Assembly (NCBI RefSeq): GCF_012844455.2
Contig: NZ_JABBCQ020000007.1
Coordinates: forward strand, 1-64,000
DNA length: 64,000 bases
Direction of reading: 5' to 3'
DNA from: Comamonas suwonensis
GTDB lineage: Bacteria; Pseudomonadota; Gammaproteobacteria; Burkholderiales; Burkholderiaceae_C
Part shown: piece by piece, positions 26,843 to 36,388 of the stretch
How the letters are laid out: each line of letters starts with the position of its first letter
How positions within the stretch are numbered: the stretch's first letter is position 1
Notes under the pieces: model-generated
Told to the model about the DNA's origin: nothing
Databases searched by the model: none
What the model saw: only the letters and a program-made list of their open reading frames with translations
Made by a program: the position numbers and the translations under genes

Positions 26843-27865
26843 TTAACTTGGTTTAACTTGTGCGCGCTTCAAGACTTTTTGCCAGCGGTTTTGCTCAGTA
26901 GCGATGAACTGGGCGAATTGCTCTGGCGTGCTGCCAATGGGCTCTGCCGCATCGCCCAGCAGGCGCTTGAGGGCATCGGGGGCCTTGACAGCTTTGGCGC
27001 ACTCAACCGCCAGTTTGTCCACATGGGCGCGGGGCAGGGTCGATGGGGCCAGCATGCCGTACCACTGTGTCATTTCAAAGCCAGGGAAGCCTTGCTCGGC
27101 CACCGTCGGCACATCGGGCAGCTGAGGAAGTCGCTTGGTTGAGCCGGTTGCAATGCAGCGCACCTTGCCGGCCTTGATAAACGGCAGCAGCGCAGCAGCG
27201 CCCACAGCGGCGGCATCAAGACGACCCGAGAGCAGGTCGGTCATCATCGGGCCGGTACCGCGGTAAGGCACGTGCAGCATGAAGATATCGGCGGTCATCT
27301 TCAGGTATTCAAACGCCAGATGGCCTGCGCTGCCATTGCCGGCCGAGCCGTAGCCCAGCTTGCCGGGATTCTTTTTGGCATAAGCCACCAGATCGGCAAT
27401 GTTCTTGACCGGCAGATCGGGGTGCACCACGTACAGGCTAGGCACCTTGGCCAGCAGGCTCACAGGTACAAAGTCCTTTTTGGGGTCCCAGGACAACTTG
27501 TCAAAGATGTAGGGGTTGACGGCCAGCGTGCCGATGTGACCAAGGATGACGGTGCTCTGGTCCTCTGCACGCGCTACTTCCTGCATGGCGATATTGCCTG
27601 CGGCGCCGGGTTTGTTGTCCACAAACACGTTCTGACCCAGCGTCTTGGAGAGTTCGGCTGCGGTGGAGCGGGCCACAATTTCAGAGCTGCCACCGGGTGC
27701 GAAAGGCACAACAAAGCGAATTGGGCGGCTGGGCCAGTTGTCATCGGCCGCCTGAGCCACACCGGGCAGCAAGCTGCTGCAGGCCAGCGCGCCTGCGCCC
27801 GTCAGCAGGTGGCGGCGCGAGATGGTCAGCACTTCGCGGGTGGATTGGTTGAACGTGGATGCCAT
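26843..27865 (-). CDS. Bug-family tripartite tricarboxylate transporter binding protein
   Basis: Periplasmic TctC/Bug receptor, 340 residues, with a Tat-like signal peptide (ISRRHLLTGAGALACSSLLPG, cut near AQA-A). Family signatures: WPSRPIRFVVPFAPGG, DNKPGAAGNIA, GYGSAGNGSAGHL and VPYRGTGPMMTDL. ATG 27865 has a GGAGA ribosome site 7 nt upstream, so the longer frame is rejected. No membrane subunits are adjacent; orphan Bug receptors are abundant in this bacterial family and may share a distant TctAB or act in sensing. Confidence 0.87.
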   Translation of the reverse strand: MASTFNQSTREVLTISRRHLLTGAGALACSSLLPGVAQAADDNWPSRPIRFVVPFAPGGSSEIVARSTAAELSKTLGQNVFVDNKPGAAGNIAMQEVARAEDQSTVILGHIGTLAVNPYIFDKLSWDPKKDFVPVSLLAKVPSLYVVHPDLPVKNIADLVAYAKKNPGKLGYGSAGNGSAGHLAFEYLKMTADIFMLHVPYRGTGPMMTDLLSGRLDAAAVGAAALLPFIKAGKVRCIATGSTKRLPQLPDVPTVAEQGFPGFEMTQWYGMLAPSTLPRAHVDKLAVECAKAVKAPDALKRLLGDAAEPIGSTPEQFAQFIATEQNRWQKVLKRAQVKPS

Positions 27866-28008
27866 GTTGTCTCCGTTGCTTTGGTGTTTTTTGGCTGAGA
27901 GTGAACTCTCAAGCCATGGTTGCAACTGTGGCTGTCAAACGGCTGTCAAACGTGGTGCAGCAGGACTATTCAGGCATCAGGAATACCCTGATGAGAGCGG
28001 CCTAACGC

Positions 28009-29355
28009 TCAGGACTGGTCTGCTTTGACTAGTTCATCTGCCGCGGCCATGCCGCTGCGCACGGCACCTTCGAGCGTGGCCGGGTAGGGGCCGGCAATGT
28101 AGTCGCCGCAGGCCCACAGGCCATGGCCCAGTTCCATCTCTGGGCGCTCTACGGCAGGCGTGCAGGCAAAGGTGGCGCGTTTTTCCACCACGGTTTGCAC
28201 GGCTTCAATGTCTTGCCAGCCCAGCTGCTGGCGGGCTTGCTCCAGCACCTGCTGCTGCAGCGCTTCGCGGTCTGTGCGGCAGTCGCTGATGACAAAGGCC
28301 ATCAGGCCTTGCTGGGCAGCATCTTCGGTGTGCAGGTGGCCGCGATCAAACACAAACTGCGCGGGGGCCGATTCGCCGGGGTGCAGGGCCAGCCAGGGCA
28401 TGGCCGCTGTTAGGCGATGGCTGGTGCGGGCATAAACCGTGGCAATGGCCGTGTGCTCAAGCGCCTGCGCGGTTTGCGACCAGTTCTGGTAGTGCACACC
28501 GTCTCGTGCGGGCAGGCGTTCGTCTTCGGCGGCCAGCAGGGCCAGTCTTGCAGCTTCATGGGGTGGGCAGGCCAGCAGCACGGCATCAAAGCGCGATTGT
28601 TCAAGCGCTGTGACGATGGTCGGATTGGCTGCACGCAGCAGCCATTGCTGGCCTTGGGGAATCAGCTCTTGAACACGGCTGGCCGTATGCACGGCGTGGC
28701 CCCGGCTTTGCAGCCATTGCGCGGCAGGCACGGGGAACAAGTCGCCCAGGCCGCAGCGCGGCACCAGAAAGTGAGAGCCGCCGGTGCCTGCAAACAAGGC
28801 ATCGTGCAGCACGCGCAAGAAGATACTGCCGCTGGCCTGCGCTGCGGGCAGGTTCAGAGCCGAGACGCATAGCGGCTCAATAAATTCATCAAGCAGCCGC
28901 CCTGGCAGGCCGGTGCAGAGATCGGCTACCGTGGCTGTGTCTGCACAGCGAAAGCCCTGCAAGCGCCAGCGCACGGCGCGGCCCAGCAAGGCGGCGCGTT
29001 CGCGCAGCGACCAGCCGCTGGCGCTGGCAATTCCGATCAAGGCATCCAGGGGTGCAGGGAGGTTGGGGAAGGAGAGACCGCTGCCGTCGGCATAGCGCAT
29101 GGCCAGCGGCTTGCGCAGCAAGGCTTTTTCAGGATCGGCGCCAACCATGCGCATCAGGCGCAGGCAGTCGGCATAAGCGCCAATCAGAATGTGCTGGCCG
29201 TTGTCGGCGTCTGTGCCATTGGGCAGATTCAGATTGCGGGCGCGGCCACCCAGCTGGCGGCTGGCTTCAAAAACTGTGGGGTGATGGCCGCTGAGCGAGA
29301 GCTGTACTGCGGCGGCCATGCCGGCCCAGCCGCCACCGATGATGGCAACTTGCAT
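28009..29355 (-). CDS. hpnE: Hydroxysqualene dehydroxylase (squalene-associated FAD-dependent desaturase)
   Basis: FAD flavoprotein of the phytoene-desaturase-like family that reduces hydroxysqualene to squalene. The N-terminal dinucleotide motif is MQVAIIGGGWAGMAAAVQLS, followed by VFEASRQLGGRARN and GQHILIGAY. The C-terminal FAD motif is LWACGDYIAGPYPATLEGAVRSG. Length 448 residues. It starts 8 nt after hpnD, and the order hpnC-hpnD-hpnE on one strand is the standard three-step route from farnesyl diphosphate to squalene. Confidence 0.9.
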   Translation of the reverse strand: MQVAIIGGGWAGMAAAVQLSLSGHHPTVFEASRQLGGRARNLNLPNGTDADNGQHILIGAYADCLRLMRMVGADPEKALLRKPLAMRYADGSGLSFPNLPAPLDALIGIASASGWSLRERAALLGRAVRWRLQGFRCADTATVADLCTGLPGRLLDEFIEPLCVSALNLPAAQASGSIFLRVLHDALFAGTGGSHFLVPRCGLGDLFPVPAAQWLQSRGHAVHTASRVQELIPQGQQWLLRAANPTIVTALEQSRFDAVLLACPPHEAARLALLAAEDERLPARDGVHYQNWSQTAQALEHTAIATVYARTSHRLTAAMPWLALHPGESAPAQFVFDRGHLHTEDAAQQGLMAFVISDCRTDREALQQQVLEQARQQLGWQDIEAVQTVVEKRATFACTPAVERPEMELGHGLWACGDYIAGPYPATLEGAVRSGMAAADELVKADQS

Positions 29356-29363
29356 GGCCGCGA

Positions 29364-30203
29364 TTACATGCGGCCCAGGGCCTGCATCTTCCAGACCAGC
29401 CAGAGCTTGCGCAGTGGCGTGAGGCTGATGCGCTGGTGCAGAACCTGAAAGTTCTCGGACTCAATCTCGCGCAGCAGGGTGCGATAGATGCTGGCCATCA
29501 TCAGGCCGGGCTTTTGGGCGCGGCGGTCAGCGTCTGGCAGTAATGAGAAAGCCTTGTCATAGAGGCCATGAGCGCGCTCGGCCTGAAAACGCATCAGCGC
29601 CGTAAAGCGGTCTGAATATTCGCGCTTGGTAATCTCGTGCGCCTTCACGTCGAACTGCTGCAGCTCGCTGATGGGCAGGTAGATGCGGCCGCGCATGGCA
29701 TCTTCGCCCACATCACGAATGATGTTGGTGAGCTGCAGCGCCTGCCCCAGCGTATGGGCGTATTCGGTGGTGTGCTCGTCGGTCTGGCCAAAGATGCGTG
29801 CTGCGACTTCGCCGACCACGCCGGCCACCAGATGGCAGTAGCGCTGCAGACCGGCATAGTCCAGATAGCGGGTCTGATCCAGATCCATCTGGCAGCCTTC
29901 GATCACGCCTTGCAGATGGCGCTCTTCAATGCCATAGGTTTGGGCGTGGGGCATCAGCGCCAGCATCACGGGATGATTGGACTGACCGCTAAAGCCTTTG
30001 TGCACTTCACTCTTCCACCATGCGAGCTTGGTGGCGGCGACGCCGGGGTCGGTGACCTCATCGACTACGTCATCCACTTCGCGGCAGAAGGCATAAAAAG
30101 CCGTGATAGCGGCGCGACGCTCCTTGGGCAAAAAGAGGAAGGCGTAGTAAAAGCTGCTGCCCGAGGACGCTGCTTTGTCTTGGACGTACTGATCCGGATT
30201 CAT
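29364..30203 (-). CDS. hpnD: Presqualene diphosphate synthase
   Basis: Trans-isoprenyl diphosphate synthase that condenses two farnesyl diphosphates to presqualene diphosphate; 279 residues. Two aspartate-rich Mg-binding motifs are present: CREVDDVVDEV and NIIRDVGEDAMRGR. I start at ATG 30203 (MNPDQYVQDKAASSGSSFYY), where family similarity begins. It lies between hpnC and hpnE. Confidence 0.9.
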   Translation of the reverse strand: MNPDQYVQDKAASSGSSFYYAFLFLPKERRAAITAFYAFCREVDDVVDEVTDPGVAATKLAWWKSEVHKGFSGQSNHPVMLALMPHAQTYGIEERHLQGVIEGCQMDLDQTRYLDYAGLQRYCHLVAGVVGEVAARIFGQTDEHTTEYAHTLGQALQLTNIIRDVGEDAMRGRIYLPISELQQFDVKAHEITKREYSDRFTALMRFQAERAHGLYDKAFSLLPDADRRAQKPGLMMASIYRTLLREIESENFQVLHQRISLTPLRKLWLVWKMQALGRM

Positions 30204-30289
30204 AGGGGGAGGATTGTCACATGGCAAGGGTGTCTGGCGGGCGCAAGAGTGCAATGCGCTGCTTGCGCATCGTCAAAACTCCCGCTCGT

Positions 30290-30353
30290 ACTTTAAATTC
30301 AATAGCTGCTAGCGCTTATCTGTAAAGGGCTGGCAGCTATTTTTACTTGAATT
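30290..30353. repeat. Dispersed Comamonadaceae repeat, near-palindromic copy
   Basis: ATTCAATAGCTGCTAGCGCTTATC..GGGCTGGCAGCTATTTTTACTTGAAT. The arms ATAGCTGC(T/C)AGC / GCTGGCAGCTAT pair, and it is the clearest copy in the window. It lies between hpnC and hpnD. Confidence 0.7.
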
Positions 30354-31250
30354 TCAGGCGGGCATGATGAGGGCTTGCCAGAGCATGGCGGGCACATCTT
30401 TCTTGCCCAGCTTGATGCGCTGGTAGAGGTTGCGGCCCTGCATCGCGTCCAGCTTGTTCAGAATGCGCAGGCCGCCTTGCACCACCAGACGCAGCTCCCA
30501 GCCCGCGCGGCCGGGCAACTGATGCACTAGTGGTGCGCCATGGTTCATCAAGCTGCGGGCCTGGCGGTTGAGTTCATCCAGCAGTGTCTGCAGCGCGGGT
30601 GTCAGCGCTTGTGCTTCGGGTTTGATAGCACTTCGCGCAAGTCCGTGGCGGGCCAGGTCGGCATCTGGCAAGTAATGGCGCTGGCGCGGCAAGTCCTGAC
30701 TCAAGTCCTGCCAGAAATTGATGAGCTGCAGCGCTGTGCAAATGGCGTCGCTCTGAATCAACGCCTTGGCATGGCCCACGCCATACAAATGCAGCAGCAG
30801 CCGCCCGACCGGGTTGGCCGAGCGCCGGCAATAGTCGAGCAGCTGGGCCATGTCGGTGTAGCGAGCCTGCGCGCCCGTCATGCGCACATCCTGATCAAAG
30901 GCGCTGAGCAGGTCGGCCAGCAATGGCTTGGGCAACTGGTGCGCCTGCACCTGTGCGGCCAGCGGGCCAAAAACCTGGGGCCAGGCGGTGCGGGTCAGCA
31001 TGCCGGCTTCGCCTGCCGTGCCGATGTGTTGCAGGTCTGTGGCGTATTGCTGCAGCGTGAGCAGGCGCTGATCGGTGCTGAAGTCACCCTCGTCGGCCAG
31101 ATCATCGGCGGTGCGCGCAAAGTGGTAGATGGCCGCAATCGGCGGGCGCAGCTGGGGCGGGCACAGCCAGGATGCGACGGGGAAATTTTCGTAGTGCGTG
31201 ATGCTGCCCGGCTCATGGGGCGCGGGGCTTGCGGGGGGCGTATGGTTCAC
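30354..31250 (-). CDS. hpnC: Hydroxysqualene synthase
   Basis: Converts presqualene diphosphate to hydroxysqualene; 298 residues of the squalene/phytoene synthase family. The aspartate-rich motifs are FARTADDLADEGD and NFWQDLSQDLPRQR. The start MNHTPPASPAP has a Pro-rich lead before the conserved HYENFPVASWL. It is the first gene of hpnCDE. No squalene-hopene cyclase gene is in the window, so the fate of the squalene is unknown here. Confidence 0.88.
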   Translation of the reverse strand: MNHTPPASPAPHEPGSITHYENFPVASWLCPPQLRPPIAAIYHFARTADDLADEGDFSTDQRLLTLQQYATDLQHIGTAGEAGMLTRTAWPQVFGPLAAQVQAHQLPKPLLADLLSAFDQDVRMTGAQARYTDMAQLLDYCRRSANPVGRLLLHLYGVGHAKALIQSDAICTALQLINFWQDLSQDLPRQRHYLPDADLARHGLARSAIKPEAQALTPALQTLLDELNRQARSLMNHGAPLVHQLPGRAGWELRLVVQGGLRILNKLDAMQGRNLYQRIKLGKKDVPAMLWQALIMPA

Positions 31251-31402
31251 GGCCCGTATTGTGGACTGAGCTGCGCCAAGGCTTGTTGCTGGCCGATAAA
31301 AAGACGGCGTAAAAGCGTACGAGCGTGCACAATCAGCGCTGACTTTGGTGCAGCTACCTGTCTGGTTGCTGCGCTTTTCTTATTTTTTAAGCCCAGGACA
31401 CC

Positions 31403-32674
31403 ATGGCTGTATCGCCCTTTCGTCGTTTTGCAGTGTCGGTTTCATCGCGCAGGAATGCGGCTCCTTTGCTGGCCCTGTCTATCGTGGCGGCTGCGGCCAT
31501 GTTGTCGGCCTGCTCCAAGCAAGAGCCTCTGCCTGAGCCGGTTCGTGCGGTCAAACTGGTGACGGTGGGCGAGGGTGCGATTGAAGCGGCTCAAGAGTAT
31601 TCGGGCGATGTGCGGGCCAAGGTGGAGTCTCGTTTGGGCTTTCGCGTCGCAGGTAAGATCACCAAGCGCGAGGTGGAGCTGGGCCAGCATGTCAAGGCGG
31701 GTCAGGTGCTGGCGCGGCTGGATGCACGTGACTACCAGCTCAGCGCCGATGCCGCGCGTGCCCAGCTGTCTTCTGCCACCACACAGCGTGACTTGGCCGA
31801 TGCCAATGCCAGGCGCTTTCGCACGCTGCGGGCGCAGAACTTCATCAGCGCCGCCGAGATGGAGCGCTATGAGGCCAACTTGAAGGCCGCTCAGGCATCG
31901 CTGGATCAGGCCAAGGCTCAGCTGTCCAGCCAGTCCAACCAGGAAAATTACACCCAACTGCTGGCCGATGCCGATGGCGTGGTGACCAGCGTGGATGCAG
32001 AGCCTGGTCAGGTGGTGGCCGCAGGCACACCCGTGGTGCGCATTGCACTCGATGGCGCACGGGACGCGGTGTTTAACGTGCCCGAAGACCGCCGAAGCGC
32101 CATCAAGCCCGGGCAGGCCGTCAAGGTGCGCCCCTGGTCTGATGAGTCTCGCCTGATCGATGCGCAGGTGCGCGAGGTCGCCGCCAGTGCTGATGCGGCC
32201 ACGCGCACCTATCTGATCAAGGCTGCCTTGCAGGGCACCGATTTGCCTGCGCTGGGCTCAACGGTACAGGTCATACCCGCAGGCATGGGTGCGGGCAAGG
32301 AGGCGGTGGGTGCGCAGGTCATCAAGCTGCCGACCACGGCTTTGCGCCAGGAAGGTGACAAGGGTCAGGGCACGGCGGTGTGGCTTTATGACGCGGCCAG
32401 TGGCTCCGTCAAGCTGCAGCCGGTGCAAGTCGGTGCCGCGGATGGTAACGAGGCGGTGATTGCCTCTGGCCTGCAGCCGGGTATGCAGGTGGTGGCCACG
32501 GGTGTGCATGTGCTGACGCCGGGGCAAAAAGTCACCGTGTACCGCGATAAATATGCCAAGCCGGCTCAAAATTCACAGCCAAATCAGCCTCAAGCGCAGA
32601 CAGGTGGAGCACAAGCAGCTCCTGAAACAGAAGCGAAGGCCCAGCCAGCAGCAGCCGTGGAGGCTGGCAAATGA
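31403..32674 (+). CDS. RND efflux periplasmic adaptor (membrane fusion) lipoprotein
   Basis: Adaptor subunit linking an RND pump to an outer-membrane channel, 423 residues. The N-terminus has a signal with a lipobox (AMLSACSK). Then come the biotinyl-lipoyl half-motif (GFRVAGKITKREVELGQHVKAGQ), a coiled-coil hairpin (about 115-185), the second lipoyl half (GVVTSVDAEPGQVV) and the beta-barrel. The C-terminal 40 residues are Gln/Ala/Pro-rich and low in complexity. Its stop overlaps the pump's start by 4 nt (ATGA). Confidence 0.88.
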   Translation: MAVSPFRRFAVSVSSRRNAAPLLALSIVAAAAMLSACSKQEPLPEPVRAVKLVTVGEGAIEAAQEYSGDVRAKVESRLGFRVAGKITKREVELGQHVKAGQVLARLDARDYQLSADAARAQLSSATTQRDLADANARRFRTLRAQNFISAAEMERYEANLKAAQASLDQAKAQLSSQSNQENYTQLLADADGVVTSVDAEPGQVVAAGTPVVRIALDGARDAVFNVPEDRRSAIKPGQAVKVRPWSDESRLIDAQVREVAASADAATRTYLIKAALQGTDLPALGSTVQVIPAGMGAGKEAVGAQVIKLPTTALRQEGDKGQGTAVWLYDAASGSVKLQPVQVGAADGNEAVIASGLQPGMQVVATGVHVLTPGQKVTVYRDKYAKPAQNSQPNQPQAQTGGAQAAPETEAKAQPAAAVEAGK

Positions 32675-35600
32675 GCGGCGGAGACAAGCATAAGATAGGC
32701 GGTTCGCACTTCAATCTTTCCCGCTGGGCACTCGATCATGTGGCACTGACGCGCTACTTCATCGTTGTGCTGATGGTGCTGGGCTTTGCGGCCTTTTTCC
32801 AGCTAGGGCAGGATGAAGACCCGCCGTTCACCTTCCGCGCCATGGTCATTCGTACCTACTGGCCCGGTGCCACGGCGGAGCAGGTGGCGCAGCAGGTGAC
32901 GGACAAGATCGAGCGCACGCTGCAGGAGGTACCTTACGCTGACAAGATCAGCAGCTACTCCAAGCCCGGCGAGTCGCAAGTCATCTTCCAGGTCAAGGAC
33001 TACTCGCCGCCCAAGGAGGTGCCGCAGCTCTGGTACACGGTGCGCAAAAAAGTGGGCGATATGCGCTACACCTTGCCGCAGGGCGTGCAAGGGCCGTTTT
33101 TTAACGACGATTTTGGCGATGTCTACGGCGTGATTTACGCGCTGCAGGCCAAAGGCTTCAGCTACGCAGAACTGAAAACGCTTGCTGACGATGTGCGTCT
33201 GCAACTGCTGCAGGTGCCCTATGTGGCCAAGGTGGAGCAGTTTGGCGTGCAGGACGAGAAGGTCTACGTTGAGCTGTCACACCGCGCCACGCAAATGGGA
33301 CTGAACCTGAAGCAGGTGCTGGACCAGCTCAACCAGCAAAACGCTGTGGCATCGGCTGGCATGCTGCAAACACCTGCTGAAACCATCGTGTTGCGTGTGC
33401 AAGGTCAGTTCAACGATCTGAATCAGCTGCGCGAAATGCCGATTGCCGGCCCGGGCGGTGCCCAGTTCAGACTGGGTGATATTGCCGAGGTGCGTCGTGG
33501 CTACGCCGATCCCGCCAATGTGATGGTGCGCTTTCAGGGCGAGCCTACGGTGGCGCTGGGCGTCTCCATGGTCAAGGGCGGCGACATCATTGCCCTGGGC
33601 AAGGCGCTGACGCTGACGACAGATCGCATCGCCAAGAATCTGCCCGTGGGCGTGACGCTGAACAATATGCAGAACCAGCCCAAGGCGGTGGCGGATTCGG
33701 TCAGCGAGTTCCTGCAGGTGCTAGTCGAGGCGGTGGTCGTCGTGCTGGCCGTGAGCTTTCTGAGCCTGGGTCTGCACAAGCGTCAGGGCCAGAATCCGCT
33801 ATGGAGGCGCTGGTATATCGACCCTCGCCCCGGTCTGGTGGTGGGCATCACCATTCCGCTGGTGCTGGCAGCCACTTTTCTGGCCATGTGGTACTGGGAT
33901 ATCGGCTTGCACAAGGTTTCGCTGGGCTCGCTCATCATTGCGCTGGGCCTGTTGGTGGACGACGCCATCATTTCTGTGGAGATGATGGTTCGCAAGATGG
34001 AAGAGGGCTACGACAAATACCGCGCCGCCACCTTCGCCTACGAAATCACGGCCAAGCCCATGCTGACCGGTACGCTGATTACGGCGGCGGGCTTTTTGCC
34101 CATTGGCATGGCCAAGTCCATGACGGGGGAATACACCTTTGCCATCTTCGCGGTGACGGTGATTGCGCTGGTGCTGAGCTGGTTTGCCTCGGTGTACTTC
34201 GTGCCTTATCTGGGGCTGCTGCTGCTCAAGAAGCCGCCGCATGCGGCCAAGCTGCCGCCCGAGGTGGCCTCTGGCGAGGTGTCTGCCGAAGAAGCAGGCA
34301 TCAATACCAATGCCGGTGAGCACGAGCTGTTCAATACGCCGTTCTACAACCGCTTTCGCCGCATGGTGAACTGGTGTGTGGAGCACCGCTGGCTGACGAT
34401 TGGCGCCACGGTGCTGGTGTTTGCGCTGGGGCTGGTGGGCATGGGCAAGGTGCAGCAGCAGTTTTTCCCGGATTCCAGTCGCCCTGAGGTGCTGGTCGAT
34501 ATCTGGTTCCCGGAAGGCACGGCACTCAGTGCCAACAAGGAAGTGACACTGCGCGTGGAAAAGCGCTTTCTGGAGCTGGACGGGGTGGACTCGGTCAGCG
34601 AATGGATTGGCTCCGGGGCGCCACGCTTTTATCTGCCGCTGGATCAGGTGTTCCCGCAGAACAATGTCTCTCAGTTCATTCTGGTGGCCAAGGACTTGAA
34701 GGCGCGCGAAGAAATTCGCAAAAAGCTGCCGGCCTTGATGGCCGAGGAATTTCCCGAGGTGCGGGCCCGCTCCAAGCTGCTGCCCAATGGTCCGCCCGTG
34801 CAGTATCCGGTGCAGTTCCGCGTAATGGGGGCTGACCCGGCCAAGTTGCGCGCCTATGCCGATGATGTCAAACAACTCATGCAGGCCAACGCTGATATGC
34901 GTGGTGTGAATGACAACTGGAACGAGTCCGTCAAGGTCATTCGTCTGCAGGTGGATCAGGACAAGGCGCGCGCTCTGGGGGTGACCAGCCAGTCGATTGC
35001 CGAAGCCACTGGCATGAATTTCAGCGGCACTACTGTGGGCCAGTTTCGTGAGGGCGATAAGCTGATTGACATCGTAATTCGTCCGCCCAAGCAGGATCGT
35101 GATGCCATCACGGATATCGCTGGTGTCTACGTGACCACCAGTGGCGGCAAGTCGATTCCGCTCACGCAGATCGCCAAGCCTGCCATGGTTTGGGAGCCTG
35201 GCGTGATGTGGCGTGAAAAGCGCAACTTCGCCATCACCGTTCAAGGCGATGTGCGCGAAGGCCTGCAGGGTGCGACGCTCACCAATGAGTTGCTGCCGCA
35301 ACTGCGCAAGATGGAGGCGACTTGGCATGCCGCTGGTGATGCTGGCTATCGCATCGAAGTCGCCGGCGCGGTGGAGGAAAGCTCCAAGGGTGCGGGCGCT
35401 ATCGTGGCTGGCATTCCGGTGCTGCTGTTTTTGACGTTTACGCTGCTTATGCTACAGCTGCGCAGCGTCAGCCGTTCGCTGCTGGTGTTTATCACCGGCC
35501 CGCTGGGTGTGCCAGGCGTGGCTGCGGCCTTGCTGTTGCTGAATCGCCCGTTCGGCTTTGTGGCGCTGCTAGGCGTCGTGGCCTTGATGGGCATGATTCA

Positions 35601-35880
35601 ACGCAATTCCGTCATCTTGATTGACCAGATCGAGACCGGGCGTGCGCAGGGCGTCCCCGCGTGGGATGCGATTGTGGAAGCAGCGGTTCATCGTCTGCGC
35701 CCCATCGTGCTGACGGCTGCTGCTGCAGTGCTGGCCATGATTCCGCTGTCGCGCAGTGTGTTCTGGGGTCCTATGGCTGTAGCCATCATGGGCGGGCTGA
35801 TTGTGGCAACCGTTCTCACGTTGCTGGCGCTGCCAGCTATGTACGCGGCGGTGTTTCGTATCAAGAAGGAAACTGCCTGA
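32671..35880 (+). CDS. RND multidrug/solute efflux permease (AcrB family)
   Basis: Proton-driven inner-membrane exporter, 1069 residues, full length for the hydrophobe/amphiphile efflux class. The 12-helix pattern is present with two large periplasmic loops; helix 4 carries the proton-relay acidic residues (LGLLVDDAIISVEMMVRKM). The second half has FGFVALLGVVALMGMIQRNSVILID. An about 50-residue loop after helix 6 (KLPPEVASGEVSAEEAGINT) is longer than in AcrB. Translational coupling to the adaptor gene implies one operon; no outer-membrane factor gene is nearby. Substrate is not predictable. Confidence 0.9.
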   Translation: MSGGDKHKIGGSHFNLSRWALDHVALTRYFIVVLMVLGFAAFFQLGQDEDPPFTFRAMVIRTYWPGATAEQVAQQVTDKIERTLQEVPYADKISSYSKPGESQVIFQVKDYSPPKEVPQLWYTVRKKVGDMRYTLPQGVQGPFFNDDFGDVYGVIYALQAKGFSYAELKTLADDVRLQLLQVPYVAKVEQFGVQDEKVYVELSHRATQMGLNLKQVLDQLNQQNAVASAGMLQTPAETIVLRVQGQFNDLNQLREMPIAGPGGAQFRLGDIAEVRRGYADPANVMVRFQGEPTVALGVSMVKGGDIIALGKALTLTTDRIAKNLPVGVTLNNMQNQPKAVADSVSEFLQVLVEAVVVVLAVSFLSLGLHKRQGQNPLWRRWYIDPRPGLVVGITIPLVLAATFLAMWYWDIGLHKVSLGSLIIALGLLVDDAIISVEMMVRKMEEGYDKYRAATFAYEITAKPMLTGTLITAAGFLPIGMAKSMTGEYTFAIFAVTVIALVLSWFASVYFVPYLGLLLLKKPPHAAKLPPEVASGEVSAEEAGINTNAGEHELFNTPFYNRFRRMVNWCVEHRWLTIGATVLVFALGLVGMGKVQQQFFPDSSRPEVLVDIWFPEGTALSANKEVTLRVEKRFLELDGVDSVSEWIGSGAPRFYLPLDQVFPQNNVSQFILVAKDLKAREEIRKKLPALMAEEFPEVRARSKLLPNGPPVQYPVQFRVMGADPAKLRAYADDVKQLMQANADMRGVNDNWNESVKVIRLQVDQDKARALGVTSQSIAEATGMNFSGTTVGQFREGDKLIDIVIRPPKQDRDAITDIAGVYVTTSGGKSIPLTQIAKPAMVWEPGVMWREKRNFAITVQGDVREGLQGATLTNELLPQLRKMEATWHAAGDAGYRIEVAGAVEESSKGAGAIVAGIPVLLFLTFTLLMLQLRSVSRSLLVFITGPLGVPGVAAALLLLNRPFGFVALLGVVALMGMIQRNSVILIDQIETGRAQGVPAWDAIVEAAVHRLRPIVLTAAAAVLAMIPLSRSVFWGPMAVAIMGGLIVATVLTLLALPAMYAAVFRIKKETA

Positions 35881-35964
35881 CCCCCCTTTGTGCTGAAGGC
35901 TGCCGATTTGCGGCTAGAATCTGCGCCTTGACCTCAGTAAGCGTAAATTTGCGAATTACTGACC

Positions 35965-36051
35965 GCGCGGGTGGCGAAATTGGTAGACGCACCAGGTTTA
36001 GGTCCTGACGGTGGCAACACCGTGCCGGTTCGAGTCCGGCTCCGCGCACCA
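35965..36051 (+). tRNA. tRNA-Leu (anticodon UAG)
   Basis: Acceptor GCGCGGG pairs with TCCGCGC (one G-T); the anticodon arm is CCAGG-TTTAGGT-CCTGA, giving anticodon TAG; a variable arm (GGTGGCAACACC) marks a class II tRNA; T arm GGTTCGAGTCC; CCA is encoded. Length 87 nt. The sequence is close to E. coli tRNA-Leu(UAG). Confidence 0.96.
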
Positions 36052-36076
36052 GATACCGGCAGTTCATGCTGCCAAG

Positions 36077-36109
36077 AGCCCGCAACCTCAAACAAGGTGC
36101 GGGCTTTTT
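36077..36109 (+). terminator. Intrinsic terminator after tRNA-Leu
   Basis: Stem AGCCCGC(A)ACCT / AGGTGCGGGCT with one bulged A and loop CAAACA, then TTTTT. Confidence 0.85.
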
Positions 36110-36197
36110 CTTTGCTGCACAGGTTTTTTGCGAAGCCTGGGTCAGCTTTTCAGGCAAACCCCTTATGTCCGATGACGGAGCCAGCGCAGCTGCTCGT

Positions 36198-36203
36198 TAT
36201 AAT
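36198..36203 (+). promoter_or_regulatory. Candidate -10 element upstream of tig
   Basis: Exact TATAAT hexamer in the 337-nt gene-free stretch between tRNA-Leu and tig. No good -35 sits at 16-18 nt, so it may be an activator-dependent promoter or chance. The transcript would have a leader of about 180 nt; I see nothing else in the gap besides the tRNA terminator. Confidence 0.4.
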
Positions 36204-36388
36204 GGTCGGCTTCGCCTGTTTCTGATTTGAATAAATGCCCGGCGCCAGACGCGGGGCTCATTACCGGAGCAGGCTTCGGAAAATTTGTGGTGCCGCATGA
36301 CGCTAGATGTGCGCGCACTGTGACTTTGCGCAATACGGTGCGGGTTGCACAGCAATCTGCACGGTCCTCATCCCTCTTAGGAAAAATC

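Noticed and set aside
33799..35328. 509-codon open frame opposite the RND permease gene
   Set aside because: His/Arg/Gln-rich translation typical of the antisense of a GC-rich gene; no domain or ribosome site; the sense strand is a complete AcrB-family protein.
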